A DNA stretch of 64,000 nucleotides from the NCBI GenBank assembly GCA_019429405.1, contig JAHYIZ010000002.1:62001-126000 (forward strand), given 5' to 3'. The notes under the pieces are model-generated. The model saw nothing but the letters and a program-made list of their open reading frames with translations, was not told the origin of the DNA and did not search any database. Made by a program: the position numbers and the translations under genes. Below are positions 29,044 through 36,862 of the stretch, one piece after another. The stretch is from Paracoccaceae bacterium. Lineage in GTDB: Bacteria; Pseudomonadota; Alphaproteobacteria; Rhodobacterales; Rhodobacteraceae. The first letter of the stretch is position 1; the number at the start of each line of letters is the position of its first letter.

Positions 29044-30337
29044 CGAGTTTCTGGCGGGCTTAAGCGACAATGCGTTGCTGGCACTGCCATGGGTGTTCGA
29101 CTTCTGGGCGCTGCCACATCAGGTGGCGCCGCAAGGCGCCTGGAAAAGCTGGGTGATCATGGGCGGTCGCGGCGCGGGCAAGACCCGGGCCGGGGCCGAA
29201 TGGGTGCGCGCGCAGGTAGAAGGGGCACGGCCACTGGATGCGGGGTGCGCGCGGCATGTGGCGCTGGTGGGCGAGACCTTCGATCAGGCGCGCGAAGTGA
29301 TGGTGTTTGGTGAAAGCGGGATATTGGCCTGCTCGCCGCCCGACCGCCGCCCGGACTGGGAAGCGGGGCGCAAGCGGCTGGTCTGGCCCAACGGCGCGGT
29401 GGCGCAGGTGTTTTCTGCGCATGAGCCCGAGAGTTTGCGCGGGCCGCAGTTTGATGCCGCCTGGGTCGATGAGCTGGCAAAGTGGAAATATGCCGAGGAA
29501 ACTTGGGACATGTTGCAGTTTGCGCTGCGGTTGGGGGAGCATCCGCAGCAGGTTGTCACCACCACGCCGCGCAACGTGCGGGTGCTGAAAACCATTCTGG
29601 CCAACCCCTCGACGGTGATGACACACGCCCCCACCGAGGCGAACCGCGCCTATCTGGCGGCGTCGTTTCTGCAAGAGGTGCAGGCGCGCTATGCCGGCAC
29701 CCGGCAAGGCCAGCAGGAGCTGGAGGGGTTGCTGCTGGAGGATGTTGAAGGCGCGCTCTGGTCAACCGCGACGATCGAGGCGCTGCGTGTGGACAGGGCG
29801 CCAGAGCTTGACCGCATCGTGGTTGCGCTCGACCCGGCGGTGACCGCCGGCAAGGCCTCGGACGAATGCGGCATCGTGGTGGTGGGGGCGGTGACGCAGG
29901 GACCGCCGCAGAACTGGCGGGCCTATGTGCTGGAGGACGCGAGCATTCAGGGTGCCACGCCGACGCAATGGGCAAAGGCGGCGATCGCCGCAAGGGAGCG
30001 GCACGGCGCCGAGCGGCTGGTGGCGGAAGTGAACCAGGGTGGCGATCTGGTGGCGACGGTGCTGCGGTCGGTTGACCCGCTGGTGCCGGTCCGGCCGTTT
30101 CGGGCGGGGCGCGGCAAGGGCCTGCGGGCGGAACCCGCCGCGGCGCTTTATGAACAGGGGCGGGTGCGGCATCTTCGGGGTCTGGGCAAGTTGGAAGACC
30201 AGATGTGCCAGATGACGGCGCAAGGCTTCAGGGGCAAGGGCAGCCCGGACCGGGTGGATGCGCTGGTCTGGGCGCTTTACGAGCTGATCCTCGAGCCGGC
30301 GGCGGCTTACAGAAACCCTCAGGTGCGCGGGTTGTAG
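28994..30337 (+). CDS. GTA large terminase subunit (TerL, g2)
   Basis: This 447-residue DNA-packaging motor has an ATPase domain with Walker A GGRGAGKT at residues 57-64 and Walker B FDAAWVDEL near 152-160. The C-terminal RNase H-like nuclease domain has acidic residues in VVALDPAV and in the late DRVDALVWAL. Length and order agree with RcGTA g2 and phage Terminase_6-type proteins. The exact start is uncertain because the N-terminus overlaps g1; 28994 (MRSGAAWL) is used. A gap of 140 bases with two hairpins separates it from the portal gene. Confidence 0.93.
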   Translation: MRSGAAWLASAKPEEVDEFLAGLSDNALLALPWVFDFWALPHQVAPQGAWKSWVIMGGRGAGKTRAGAEWVRAQVEGARPLDAGCARHVALVGETFDQAREVMVFGESGILACSPPDRRPDWEAGRKRLVWPNGAVAQVFSAHEPESLRGPQFDAAWVDELAKWKYAEETWDMLQFALRLGEHPQQVVTTTPRNVRVLKTILANPSTVMTHAPTEANRAYLAASFLQEVQARYAGTRQGQQELEGLLLEDVEGALWSTATIEALRVDRAPELDRIVVALDPAVTAGKASDECGIVVVGAVTQGPPQNWRAYVLEDASIQGATPTQWAKAAIAARERHGAERLVAEVNQGGDLVATVLRSVDPLVPVRPFRAGRGKGLRAEPAAALYEQGRVRHLRGLGKLEDQMCQMTAQGFRGKGSPDRVDALVWALYELILEPAAAYRNPQVRGL

Positions 30338-30372
30338 GGGCGGGTGCCTCCGGCGGGGGTATTGGGGCGATA
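30338..30372. repeat. Short copy of the GGGGGTATT intergenic repeat inside the GTA cluster
   Basis: CCTCCGGCGGGGGTATTGGGG matches one arm of the dispersed intergenic element (compare 334-365 and 12640-12668). It follows the TerL stop codon at once. Its presence shows that this host-type element has settled within the GTA operon. Confidence 0.5.
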
Positions 30373-30402
30373 GAGAAGCGCGATTTTCAGGAATGGATCA
30401 AC

Positions 30403-30458
30403 GGGCCGGGTCATACCGGCCCTTTTTGCTGCCTGCCGAGTGGGCGGCGCGGCAGGCA
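30403..30458 (+). terminator. Terminator-like hairpin followed by a second stem, between g2 and g3
   Basis: GGGCCGG (30403-30409) pairs with CCGGCCC (30416-30422) around a 6-nt loop and is followed by TTTTT (30423-30427), a textbook intrinsic terminator. A second perfect stem, TGCCTGCC/GGCAGGCA (30430-30437 with 30451-30458), comes next. Both stand inside the GTA operon, ahead of the portal gene with its own AGAGGAG ribosome site. Confidence 0.8.
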
Positions 30459-30477
30459 TGGCACAGAGGAGCACGAG

Positions 30478-31665
30478 ATGGTGATGCAATTCTTTCGCCG
30501 GGGCGGCGACGCGGTGGGCGGGCCTGAACAGAAGGCCACGGCGACCGGGCGGGTGATATCGCTGGCGGCGGGCACGGCGCGGGGCGGCGCGGTTTGGTCG
30601 CCACGCGATGTGGGCAGCCTGACGCGACTGGGGTTTACCGGCAACCCGATCGGGTTTCGCTGTGTCAAGCTGATCGCCGAGGCGGCGGCGGCGCTGCCGC
30701 TGGTGTGTCAGGACAGTGAGCGGCGCTATGAGATGCACCCCGTGATCGACCTTATGCGCCGCCCGAACCCGGGGCAGGGGCGGGCCGAGTTGCTGGAGGC
30801 ACTTTTCGGGCAGATTCTATTGACCGGTAACGGGTATCTTGAGGCGGTGGCGGCCGAGGTGGGCCTGCCGCGCGAGCTGCATGTGCTGCGCGCCGACCGC
30901 ATGAGCATCGTGCCCGGTGCGGATGGCTGGCCGGAAGCCTACGACTACACAGTGGGCGGGCGCAAGCATCGGTTCGACATGCGCGGCCACCCCGACCCGA
31001 TCTGCCATATCAAGGCGTTTCACCCGCAGGATGACCATTACGGGCTTTCGCCGATGCAGGCGGCTGCGGTGGCGGTGGATGTGCACAACGCGGCTTCGGG
31101 CTGGTCGAAGGCGCTTTTGGACAACGCCGCGCGGCCTTCGGGTGCGATCATCTACAAGGGCGTGGACGGGCAGGGGGCGCTGAGCCCCGACCAGTATGAC
31201 CGGCTGGTGAGCGAGATGGAGATGCACCATCAGGGCGCACGCAATGCGGGGCGGCCGATGCTGCTGGAAGGCGGCCTTGACTGGAAGCCGATGGGGTTCA
31301 GCCCATCGGACATGGAATTTCACGCCACCAAGCAAGCTGCGGCGCGCGAGATTGCGGTGGCCTTCGGCGTGCCGCCGATGCTGCTGGGGATACCGGGCGA
31401 TGCCACCTACGCAAATTATCAGGAGGCGCACCGGGCGTTTTACCGCCTGACCGTCCTGCCGCTGGCCACGCGGGTTGCGGCGGCGGTGGCCTATTGGCTT
31501 TCGGGGTATCTTGGGGCGGCGGTCGAGCTGAAGCCCGATCTGGACCAGATCGCGGCGCTGGCGGCCGAGCGCGACCAGCAATGGGCGCGGGTGGGGGCGG
31601 CAAGTTTTCTGACCGATGCCGAAAAGCGCGCGCTTTTGGGGCTGCCGCCGCTGGCGGAGGCCTGA
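30478..31665 (+). CDS. GTA/HK97-family portal protein (g3)
   Basis: This 395-residue portal protein is of the HK97 family; RcGTA g3 has nearly the same length. Recognisable stretches are NPIGFRCVKLIAEAAAALPL (about 59-78), HPVIDLMRRPNPGQGRAELL and PPMLLGIPGDATYANYQEAHRAF, the last being a common portal signature. Twelve copies would form the ring through which DNA enters the head and to which the tail attaches. The ATG at 30478 has AGAGGAG eight bases upstream. It follows a terminator-like hairpin and is closely followed by g3.5. Confidence 0.94.
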   Translation: MVMQFFRRGGDAVGGPEQKATATGRVISLAAGTARGGAVWSPRDVGSLTRLGFTGNPIGFRCVKLIAEAAAALPLVCQDSERRYEMHPVIDLMRRPNPGQGRAELLEALFGQILLTGNGYLEAVAAEVGLPRELHVLRADRMSIVPGADGWPEAYDYTVGGRKHRFDMRGHPDPICHIKAFHPQDDHYGLSPMQAAAVAVDVHNAASGWSKALLDNAARPSGAIIYKGVDGQGALSPDQYDRLVSEMEMHHQGARNAGRPMLLEGGLDWKPMGFSPSDMEFHATKQAAAREIAVAFGVPPMLLGIPGDATYANYQEAHRAFYRLTVLPLATRVAAAVAYWLSGYLGAAVELKPDLDQIAALAAERDQQWARVGAASFLTDAEKRALLGLPPLAEA

Positions 31666-31668
31666 GGT

Positions 31669-31902
31669 GTGAGCGAGGGCGGCTCACGCTATCTCAAGGC
31701 GCCGTTCGAGGTGCACGAGCAGCGTTTTGAGGCGACCGAGCGGATCATGGCGTTGCAGTTCGGGCAGGTCGAGAAACGTCTGGAACGCATCGAGCAGATG
31801 ATCGGGGGCCTTGAAAAGAGGCTCTGGATGACGGTTTACGGCGTGGTTGCCGTGATCTTGACGCAGGCGGTGCAGGGGGTGCTCTCATGGGCTCCGAATT
31901 AG
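31669..31902 (+). CDS. Small GTA protein in g3.5 position
   Basis: A 77-residue protein between portal and protease, starting from GTG. The first half is charged and helical (EQRFEATERIMALQFGQVEK, RLERIEQMIGGLEKR) and could be a coiled coil; the second half has one hydrophobic helix (VYGVVAVILTQAVQGVL). A gene of this size and layout is present at the same place in RcGTA (g3.5). The role is unknown; the coiled coil plus membrane helix recalls a holin-like or membrane-tether protein, but that is speculation. Confidence 0.7.
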   Translation: MSEGGSRYLKAPFEVHEQRFEATERIMALQFGQVEKRLERIEQMIGGLEKRLWMTVYGVVAVILTQAVQGVLSWAPN

Positions 31903-31912
31903 GAAATTACGC

Positions 31913-32470
31913 ATGAATACGGATGATTACGGGCTGGAGTTGAAGTTTACCCGGTTGGGCGATGAGGTCTGCGTGACCGATGGCACGGTGATTTCGGGCT
32001 ATGCGTCGCTGTTTGGCGTGTCCGATCAGGGCGGCGACGTGGTGCTGCCGGGGGCCTATGGCGCGGGGCTGAAACGCCTTTCGGCGCGCGGGGGCACCGT
32101 CAAGATGCTCTGGCAGCACGACCCGGCGCAGCCGATTGGGGTTTGGGACGAAATCCGCGAGGACGAACGTGGGCTATGGGTCAAGGGCCGCTTGCTGCCC
32201 GAGATCGAGAGGGCCCGCGAGGCGGCGGCGCTGATTGGCGCGGGGGCGATTGACGGGCTGTCGATCGGCTATCGCACGGTGGCCGCCGAAAAGAACGCAA
32301 AAGGCCAGCGGCTGCTTGCGGAACTGGAGCTTTGGGAAGTCTCGGTGGTGACATTCCCGATGCTTGTGCAAGCGCGGGTCGGGGCCAAGGGCGATGTGCC
32401 TGAGGCGGCCGATTTGCGCGACCTGGCTGCGGCCTTGACCGACGCGGCCGGGATTCTGGCGGACCGCTAG
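31913..32470 (+). CDS. GTA prohead protease (HK97 family, g4)
   Basis: A 185-residue HK97-type prohead protease with the expected catalytic positions: His69 in LWQHDPAQPIG and Ser117 in DGLSIGY. The ISGYASLFGV opening segment is typical of the family. It should cleave the N-terminal scaffold region of the capsid protein during head assembly and then leave the particle. Spacing to the capsid gene is short (43 bases). Length and order match RcGTA g4. Confidence 0.93.
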   Translation: MNTDDYGLELKFTRLGDEVCVTDGTVISGYASLFGVSDQGGDVVLPGAYGAGLKRLSARGGTVKMLWQHDPAQPIGVWDEIREDERGLWVKGRLLPEIERAREAAALIGAGAIDGLSIGYRTVAAEKNAKGQRLLAELELWEVSVVTFPMLVQARVGAKGDVPEAADLRDLAAALTDAAGILADR

Positions 32471-32513
32471 GCCGCGCCGGACCCCTCAACCCTAACGAAC
32501 AGGTGGAGTGACG

Positions 32514-33713
32514 ATGAAGACCGAGAGCAAGGCTCGGGCCGGGACGGGCGTGTCCGACGGCCCGGCACCGGTGGCTGAGGTGAAAACCGCGCTGGCCGGG
32601 TTCCTGAACGAGATCAAGGGCTTTCAGGACGAAGTGAAGACAAGGTTGCAACAACAGGAAGAGCGACTGACCATGCTGAATATGAAGACGACGAACAGCG
32701 GGCGCCCCGCCCTTTCCGCCGCCGCGCACGACGAAGCGCCGCATCAGAAGGCCTTTGCCGCGTATCTGCGGTCGGGCGATGATGACGCGCTGCGGGGGCT
32801 GGCGCTGGAAGGCAAGGCGCTGAATACCGCGGTGGCCGCTGAGGGCGGCTATCTGGTGGACCCGCAGACTTCGGAGGCGATCCGCGGCGTGCTGAAGGCG
32901 ACCGCCTCGATCCGTCAGGTCGCCAACGTGGTGAACGTCGAGGCCACCAGCTATGATGTGTTGGTGGACCATACCGAAATGGGTTCGGGCTGGGCCTCGG
33001 AAACCGCGAACCTAACGGAAACCGGCACGCCGCAGATCGACCGCATCAGCATTCCACTGCATGAGCTGAGCGCGATGCCCAAGGCCAGCCAGCGGCTGCT
33101 GGATGACAGCGCCTTTGACATTGAAGGGTGGCTTGCGCAGCGCATCGCCGACAAGTTCGCCCGCGCCGAAGCGGCGGCCTTTGTGGGCGGCGATGGCGTG
33201 GACAAGCCCAAGGGCTTTCTGACCCACGCCAAGGTGGACAATGGTTCGTGGACTTGGGGAAGCCTTGGCTATGTGGCCACCGGCAACAACGGCGATTTTG
33301 CAACCGTCAACGCTTCGGATGCGATCGTGGACCTTGTCTACGCGCTTGATGCCGAATACCGGGCCAACGGCGCCTTCGTAATGAATTCGAAGACCGCGGG
33401 TGCGGTGCGCAAGATGAAGGACGCCGACGGGCGGTTTCTGTGGAGCGACAGCTTGCAGGCGGGCGAACCGGCGCGGCTGATGGGCTACCCGGTGCTGATC
33501 GCCGAAGACATGCCCGACATCGCGGCGGGCACCTTTGCAGTGGCATTCGGCGATTTCAAATACGGCTATACGGTTGCCGAGCGCCCCGATCTGCGGGTGC
33601 TGCGTGACCCGTTCTCGGCCAAGCCGCACGTGCTGTTCTACGCCTCCAAACGCGTGGGCGGCGATGTGAGTGATTTCGCCGCGATCAAGCTGTTGAAGTT
33701 CGCCGCGTCGTAA
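32514..33713 (+). CDS. GTA major capsid protein (HK97 fold, g5)
   Basis: This 399-residue HK97-fold major capsid protein starts with about 100 residues of predicted coiled coil and linker (EVKTALAGFLNEIKGFQDEV region), the delta/scaffold domain normally removed by the protease. The mature fold follows, with GGYLVDPQTSEAIRGVLKAT and FYASKRVGGDVSDFAAIKLL near the C-terminus. Length agrees with RcGTA g5. The ATG at 32514 has GGAG eight bases upstream. A terminator-like hairpin after this gene may help keep capsid transcripts in excess over those for minor parts. Confidence 0.95.
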   Translation: MKTESKARAGTGVSDGPAPVAEVKTALAGFLNEIKGFQDEVKTRLQQQEERLTMLNMKTTNSGRPALSAAAHDEAPHQKAFAAYLRSGDDDALRGLALEGKALNTAVAAEGGYLVDPQTSEAIRGVLKATASIRQVANVVNVEATSYDVLVDHTEMGSGWASETANLTETGTPQIDRISIPLHELSAMPKASQRLLDDSAFDIEGWLAQRIADKFARAEAAAFVGGDGVDKPKGFLTHAKVDNGSWTWGSLGYVATGNNGDFATVNASDAIVDLVYALDAEYRANGAFVMNSKTAGAVRKMKDADGRFLWSDSLQAGEPARLMGYPVLIAEDMPDIAAGTFAVAFGDFKYGYTVAERPDLRVLRDPFSAKPHVLFYASKRVGGDVSDFAAIKLLKFAAS

Positions 33714-33725
33714 GGGCGCGCGCAG

Positions 33726-33749
33726 GGGGCGGCAAACCGCCCCTTCTTT
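33726..33749 (+). terminator. Terminator-like hairpin after the GTA capsid gene
   Basis: GGGGCGG (33726-33732) pairs with CCGCCCC (33737-33743) around a CAAA loop, followed by TTCTTT. The T-run is broken by one C, so termination is probably partial. It lies between g5 and g6 within an otherwise densely packed operon. Confidence 0.7.
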
Positions 33750-33750
33750 C

Positions 33751-33822
33751 GGGCGCGGGTTCGAGGCCCGCTGTTGCCTAGCTGCTCCCTCCGTCCGAGC
33801 GACGGCGGGGCGGCCCGCGCCC
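33751..33822 (+). promoter_or_regulatory. Structured RNA region between GTA g5 and g6
   Basis: GGGCGCGGG (33751-33759) is perfectly complementary to CCCGCGCCC (33814-33822). The enclosed sequence holds a further stem, CCGTC/GACGG (33791-33795 with 33801-33805), and a possible GCGGG/CCCGC stem. This could be a cloverleaf-like element, a processing site or a stabilising 5' structure for the g6-onward transcript. Confidence 0.45.
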
Positions 33823-33861
33823 GAATTCTGCCCCGTGGGCACCAATTTGTGGAGATTTCCC

Positions 33862-34458
33862 ATGATGCTGATCGAAGAAACGGCGGTGCCCGCCGGGGCT
33901 TTGCCAATGGCGGAGTTTCGAGACCATTTGCGGCTGGGCACCGGCTTTGCCGATGTGAGCGCGGCCGATGCGGCGTTGGAGGCATACCTGCGCGCGGCGC
34001 TGGCGGCGATTGAGGCGCGCACCGCAAAGGTGTTGCTGGAACGTGATTTTCTGCTGACACTTGAGGATTGGCGCGGCCCTGAGGCGCAGCCCCTGCCGGT
34101 GGCGCCGGTGAGCGTGATCGGAGCGGTGCGGCTGCGCGATGCTGCGGGGGTGGTCCAGCTCGTGGCGCCCGAGCGCTATCGGCTGGTGCGCGACATGAGC
34201 CGCCCGCGCGTGCAGGGCGTCGGGGGCAGCCTGCCGGGGGTGCCGCGCGAGGGCGCGGTCGAGATTGCCTTTACCGCGGGCTTCGGGCCGGATTGGGGAA
34301 GCCTGCCGGTCGATCTGGCGCAGGCGGTGTTTTTGTTGGCGGCGCAGTATTACGAGCAGCGCCATGAGGGCTTTGGCGAGGCGCAGGCGATGCCGTTCGG
34401 GGTGATGGCGCTGATCGCGCCGTGGCGCACGGTGCGCGTGCTCGGGGGGCGGCGATGA
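33862..34458 (+). CDS. GTA head-tail adaptor (g6)
   Basis: A 198-residue protein of the phage gp6-like head-tail connector type. The N-terminal half is helical (FADVSAADAALEAYLRAALAAIEARTAKVL), followed by a beta-rich part with PVSVIGAVRLRDAAGVVQLV. This helix-then-strand layout is that of ring-forming adaptors joining portal and tail. Order matches RcGTA g6. ATG 33862 (or the adjacent 33865) has GGAG upstream. It overlaps g7 by ATGA, beginning the long chain of coupled tail genes. Confidence 0.88.
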   Translation: MMLIEETAVPAGALPMAEFRDHLRLGTGFADVSAADAALEAYLRAALAAIEARTAKVLLERDFLLTLEDWRGPEAQPLPVAPVSVIGAVRLRDAAGVVQLVAPERYRLVRDMSRPRVQGVGGSLPGVPREGAVEIAFTAGFGPDWGSLPVDLAQAVFLLAAQYYEQRHEGFGEAQAMPFGVMALIAPWRTVRVLGGRR

Positions 34459-34793
34459 GGGCGCCTCGGTTGAACCGCGCGCTGGTGCTGGAGGAGGCCG
34501 TGCGGCTGGCTGACGGCGCGGGCGGCCATACGCTTGACTGGGTGGCGTTGGGCACGCTTTGGGCCGAGGTGAAACCGGGTGCCGGGCGCGAACGCGCGGG
34601 CGAGTTTGTCACGCTTGCCACGGTGCCCTATCGCATCACGGTGCGGGCGGCCGCACAAGGCAGCCCGCGCCGCCCGCGCCCCGAGCAGCGCTTGCGCGAT
34701 GGCGACCGGGTGTTTCGCATTGCGGCGGTGAGCGAGGCGGATGCGACGGGCCACTACCTGACATGTTTCGCGCACGAGGAGGTCGTGGCATGA
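34455..34793 (+). CDS. GTA head closure/stopper protein (g7)
   Basis: A 112-residue protein of the phage head-tail adaptor (SPP1 gp16-like) superfamily. It is beta-rich with a conserved-looking LWAEVKPGAGRER and the RPEQRLRDGDRVFRIAAVSE segment (about 73-92), consistent with the stopper that closes the portal channel after packaging. The position is that of RcGTA g7. Start overlaps g6 (ATGA) and the stop overlaps g8 (ATGA), so translation is coupled throughout. Confidence 0.85.
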   Translation: MRAPRLNRALVLEEAVRLADGAGGHTLDWVALGTLWAEVKPGAGRERAGEFVTLATVPYRITVRAAAQGSPRRPRPEQRLRDGDRVFRIAAVSEADATGHYLTCFAHEEVVA

Positions 34794-35197
34794 GCTATGC
34801 AGCAGCAAGTGCATTGCAGGCAGCGGTGTATCAGCGGTTGCGCGCCTCGGATGCGCTCGATGCGCTGGTGGGTGACGCGATTTACGATGCGGCGCCGCCG
34901 GGACCGATGTCCGGCACCTATGTGAGCCTTGGGCCAGAGGACGCGCGCGATGCCTCGGACGCCACCGGCGCAGGGGCGGAGCATGACTTTGTGGTTTCGG
35001 TCGTGACCGATGCCGCCGGGTTCCAGACCGCCAAGGCAGTCGCGGCGGCGGTTTCGGATGCGCTGGTGGATGCGGCGCTGATGCTGGCGCGGGGGCGGCT
35101 GGTTGGCCTGTGGTTTCTGCGGGCCCGCGCGCGGCGCGTGGACGCTGGCGCGACGCGGCGCATCGACCTGACCTTCCGGGCGCGGGTCGAGGCTTGA
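34790..35197 (+). CDS. GTA tail terminator (DUF3168 family, g8)
   Basis: A 135-residue DUF3168 protein: MSYAAASALQAAVYQRLRA at the start, then a DAIYDAAPPG loop, YVSLGPEDARDASD and a C-terminal strand RIDLTFRARVEA. This family forms the hexameric ring that ends tail-tube polymerisation and joins the tail to the head. Location and length match RcGTA g8. It is coupled to g7 upstream; a 66-base gap with a short GC hairpin (35218-35232) precedes g9. Confidence 0.87.
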   Translation: MSYAAASALQAAVYQRLRASDALDALVGDAIYDAAPPGPMSGTYVSLGPEDARDASDATGAGAEHDFVVSVVTDAAGFQTAKAVAAAVSDALVDAALMLARGRLVGLWFLRARARRVDAGATRRIDLTFRARVEA

Positions 35198-35263
35198 CGC
35201 ACAATTCTGGCCGTCATGCCGGCGCGACCGGCGGGCCTTTGAGTCATCAATCGGAGAAAAACC

Positions 35264-35677
35264 ATGGCGGCACAGAACGGCAAAGACCTGTTGGTCAAAC
35301 TCGACCTTACGGGAAGCGGGCAATTTGAGACCATCGCGGGGCTGCGCGCCACGCGGATCAGCTTTAACGCGGAAACGGTGGATGTGACGAGCCTTGAAAG
35401 CCAGGGCGGATGGCGCGAGCTGTTGGCGGGGGCAGGGGTGAAGTCGGCCGCGATCTCGGGGTCTGGCGTGTTTAAGGATGCGGCCACCGACGAGCGCGCA
35501 CGGCAGATCTTCTTTGACGGCGAAGTGCCTGATTTTCAAGTGATAATCCCTGCTTTCGGCGTCGTGCAGGGGCCGTTCATGATTACGTCGGTCGAGTACG
35601 CAGGCACCTATAACGGCGAGGCGACCTATGAGGTTTCGATGGCTTCGGCGGGTGTGCTGAGCTTTACGGCGCTGTGA
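35264..35677 (+). CDS. GTA major tail (tube) protein (g9)
   Basis: A 137-residue phage major tail protein of the TP901-1 family. It starts MAAQNGKDLLVKLDLTGSG and continues with TRISFNAETVDVTSLESQGGWRELL (landmark about 30-54) and a C-terminal NGEATYEVSMASAGVLSF strand. It polymerises into the tail tube around the tape measure. It has its own CGGAG site before ATG, unlike its coupled neighbours, which suits a highly expressed structural protein. Its stop overlaps g10's start (TGATG). Confidence 0.92.
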   Translation: MAAQNGKDLLVKLDLTGSGQFETIAGLRATRISFNAETVDVTSLESQGGWRELLAGAGVKSAAISGSGVFKDAATDERARQIFFDGEVPDFQVIIPAFGVVQGPFMITSVEYAGTYNGEATYEVSMASAGVLSFTAL

Positions 35678-35997
35678 TGGCGAACCCCTGGGCGGGTGAG
35701 GTGGCGGTCTGGCTCGATGGCCGCCGCCATGTGGCAAAGCTGACGCTGGGGGCGCTGGCCGAGCTGGAGGCGGAGTTGGCGGCGGGCAGCCTGATCGAGC
35801 TGGTCGAGCGCTTTGAAGCGGGGCGATTTTCGACCCGCGACGTGCTGGCGCTGTTGGTTGCGGGCTTGCGCGGCGGCGGCTGGCAGGGCGAGGCCGCGGA
35901 TTTGCGCACGGTGGAGATTGGCGGCGGGCCGGTTGAGGCGGCGCGGGTGGCGGCGGAGCTTTTGGCGCGCGCCTTCGCGGCGCCGGGCGCGACATGA
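35677..35997 (+). CDS. GTA tail assembly chaperone-like protein (g10)
   Basis: A 106-residue protein of the 'gene transfer agent family protein' group. It has a GEVAVWLDGRRHVAKLTLGALAELEAEL start and a central LVERFEAGRFSTRDVLALLVAGLRG helix (landmarks only). Its place between tail tube and tape measure is that of phage tail assembly chaperones. In many phages the two chaperone products are linked by frameshifting; here the second product is a separate overlapping gene (35994). ATG 35677 overlaps the g9 stop. Confidence 0.85.
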   Translation: MANPWAGEVAVWLDGRRHVAKLTLGALAELEAELAAGSLIELVERFEAGRFSTRDVLALLVAGLRGGGWQGEAADLRTVEIGGGPVEAARVAAELLARAFAAPGAT

Positions 35998-36212
35998 GCG
36001 GGCTCGACTGGCCGGGGCTGATGCGGGCTGGGATGCGGGGGCTGGGGCTGCGCCCCGAGGAGTTCTGGCGGCTGACCCCGGCGGAGCTGGCGTTGATGCT
36101 GGGCGAGGCCGCGGGCACCCCGCCGCTGACGCGCGTGCGGTTGGGCGAACTGGCGGCAGAATGGCCGGATCAGGTGAAAGGATCTGACGATGATCGAGGT
36201 GGACGGGCTTGA
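35994..36212 (+). CDS. GTA tail assembly chaperone 2 (g10.1-like)
   Basis: A 72-residue protein matching the phage-conserved small protein found after g10 in GTAs (rcc01693-like). Its signature is a LRPEEFWRLTPAELALMLG segment (about 20-38). It overlaps g10 by ATGA and the tape measure gene by 23 bases, so all three are translated in tight sequence. It likely chaperones the tape measure with g10. The Asp/Gly-rich last ten residues are encoded in the overlap. Confidence 0.8.
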   Translation: MSGLDWPGLMRAGMRGLGLRPEEFWRLTPAELALMLGEAAGTPPLTRVRLGELAAEWPDQVKGSDDDRGGRA

Positions 36213-36852
36213 CGGGCTTGGCCAGCAGGCGGCCGCGCTGGAGCGCAGTCTTGGCGGTGCCGAAGCGATGGCGGCGGCGTTCAACGCCGAGCTGGGCCGG
36301 ATGCAGCAAAGCATGACCTTTACCAGCCGCGAGGTTGGGGCGCTGAGCACCAGCATCGGGCGCGGGCTGCGCAAGGCTTTTGACGGGCTCATCTTTGACG
36401 GCATGAAGCTCAGCGATGTGCTGCGCGAGGTGGCGCGCAGCATGTCTGACAGTGTGTATGCCGCAGCGATGAAGCCCGTGCAGAATGCGATCGGCGGGGG
36501 AATTGCCAACGCCATGAATGGCTTGCTGAGCGGGATGTTTCCGTTTGCGCAGGGCGGCGCATTTGCGCAGGGGCGGGTGATGCCCTTTGCCAAGGGTGGC
36601 GTGGTCGCGTCACCCACATCGTTTGCGATGCGCGGTGGGCGCGGTCTGATGGGTGAGGCCGGGCCTGAGGCGATCATGCCGCTGGCGCGAGGTGCCGACG
36701 GGCGGTTGGGTGTGCAGGCGGCGGGCGGCGGGCGGTCGGTGCATGTGGTGATGAACATAACCACGCCAGATGCTGCGGGCTTTGCGCGCAGCCAAAGCCA
36801 GATCGCCGCCCAACTGGGGCGTGTTCTGTCGCGTGGCGAGCGCAACCGCTGA
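36190..36852 (+). CDS. GTA tail tape measure protein, short (g11)
   Basis: This 220-residue tape measure protein is very short compared with siphophage proteins (usually 600-1500) but nearly identical in length to RcGTA g11. The N-terminal half is helical (QQAAALERSLGGAEAMAAAF), there is a hydrophobic segment around 95-118, then repeated Gly-rich AKGGVV/AQGGAF motifs and GLMGEAGPEAIMPL (about 154-167), a common tape-measure end motif. The length predicts a short tail of a few tens of nanometres. Start overlaps g10.1. Confidence 0.9.
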   Translation: MIEVDGLDGLGQQAAALERSLGGAEAMAAAFNAELGRMQQSMTFTSREVGALSTSIGRGLRKAFDGLIFDGMKLSDVLREVARSMSDSVYAAAMKPVQNAIGGGIANAMNGLLSGMFPFAQGGAFAQGRVMPFAKGGVVASPTSFAMRGGRGLMGEAGPEAIMPLARGADGRLGVQAAGGGRSVHVVMNITTPDAAGFARSQSQIAAQLGRVLSRGERNR

Positions 36853-36862
36853 GGAGGGGACA

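Noticed and set aside
33751-33780. GGGTTCGAGGCCC string resembling a tRNA T-arm in the g5-g6 gap
   Set aside because: No acceptor, D or anticodon arms and no CCA-adjacent stem could be placed around it, so it is neither a tRNA nor a clear attachment site.
35218-35232. GCCGG/CCGGC hairpin before the major tail gene as a fourth GTA terminator
   Set aside because: The stem is only 5 bp and is followed by GGGCCTTTGAG rather than a T-run, so it is too weak to call.
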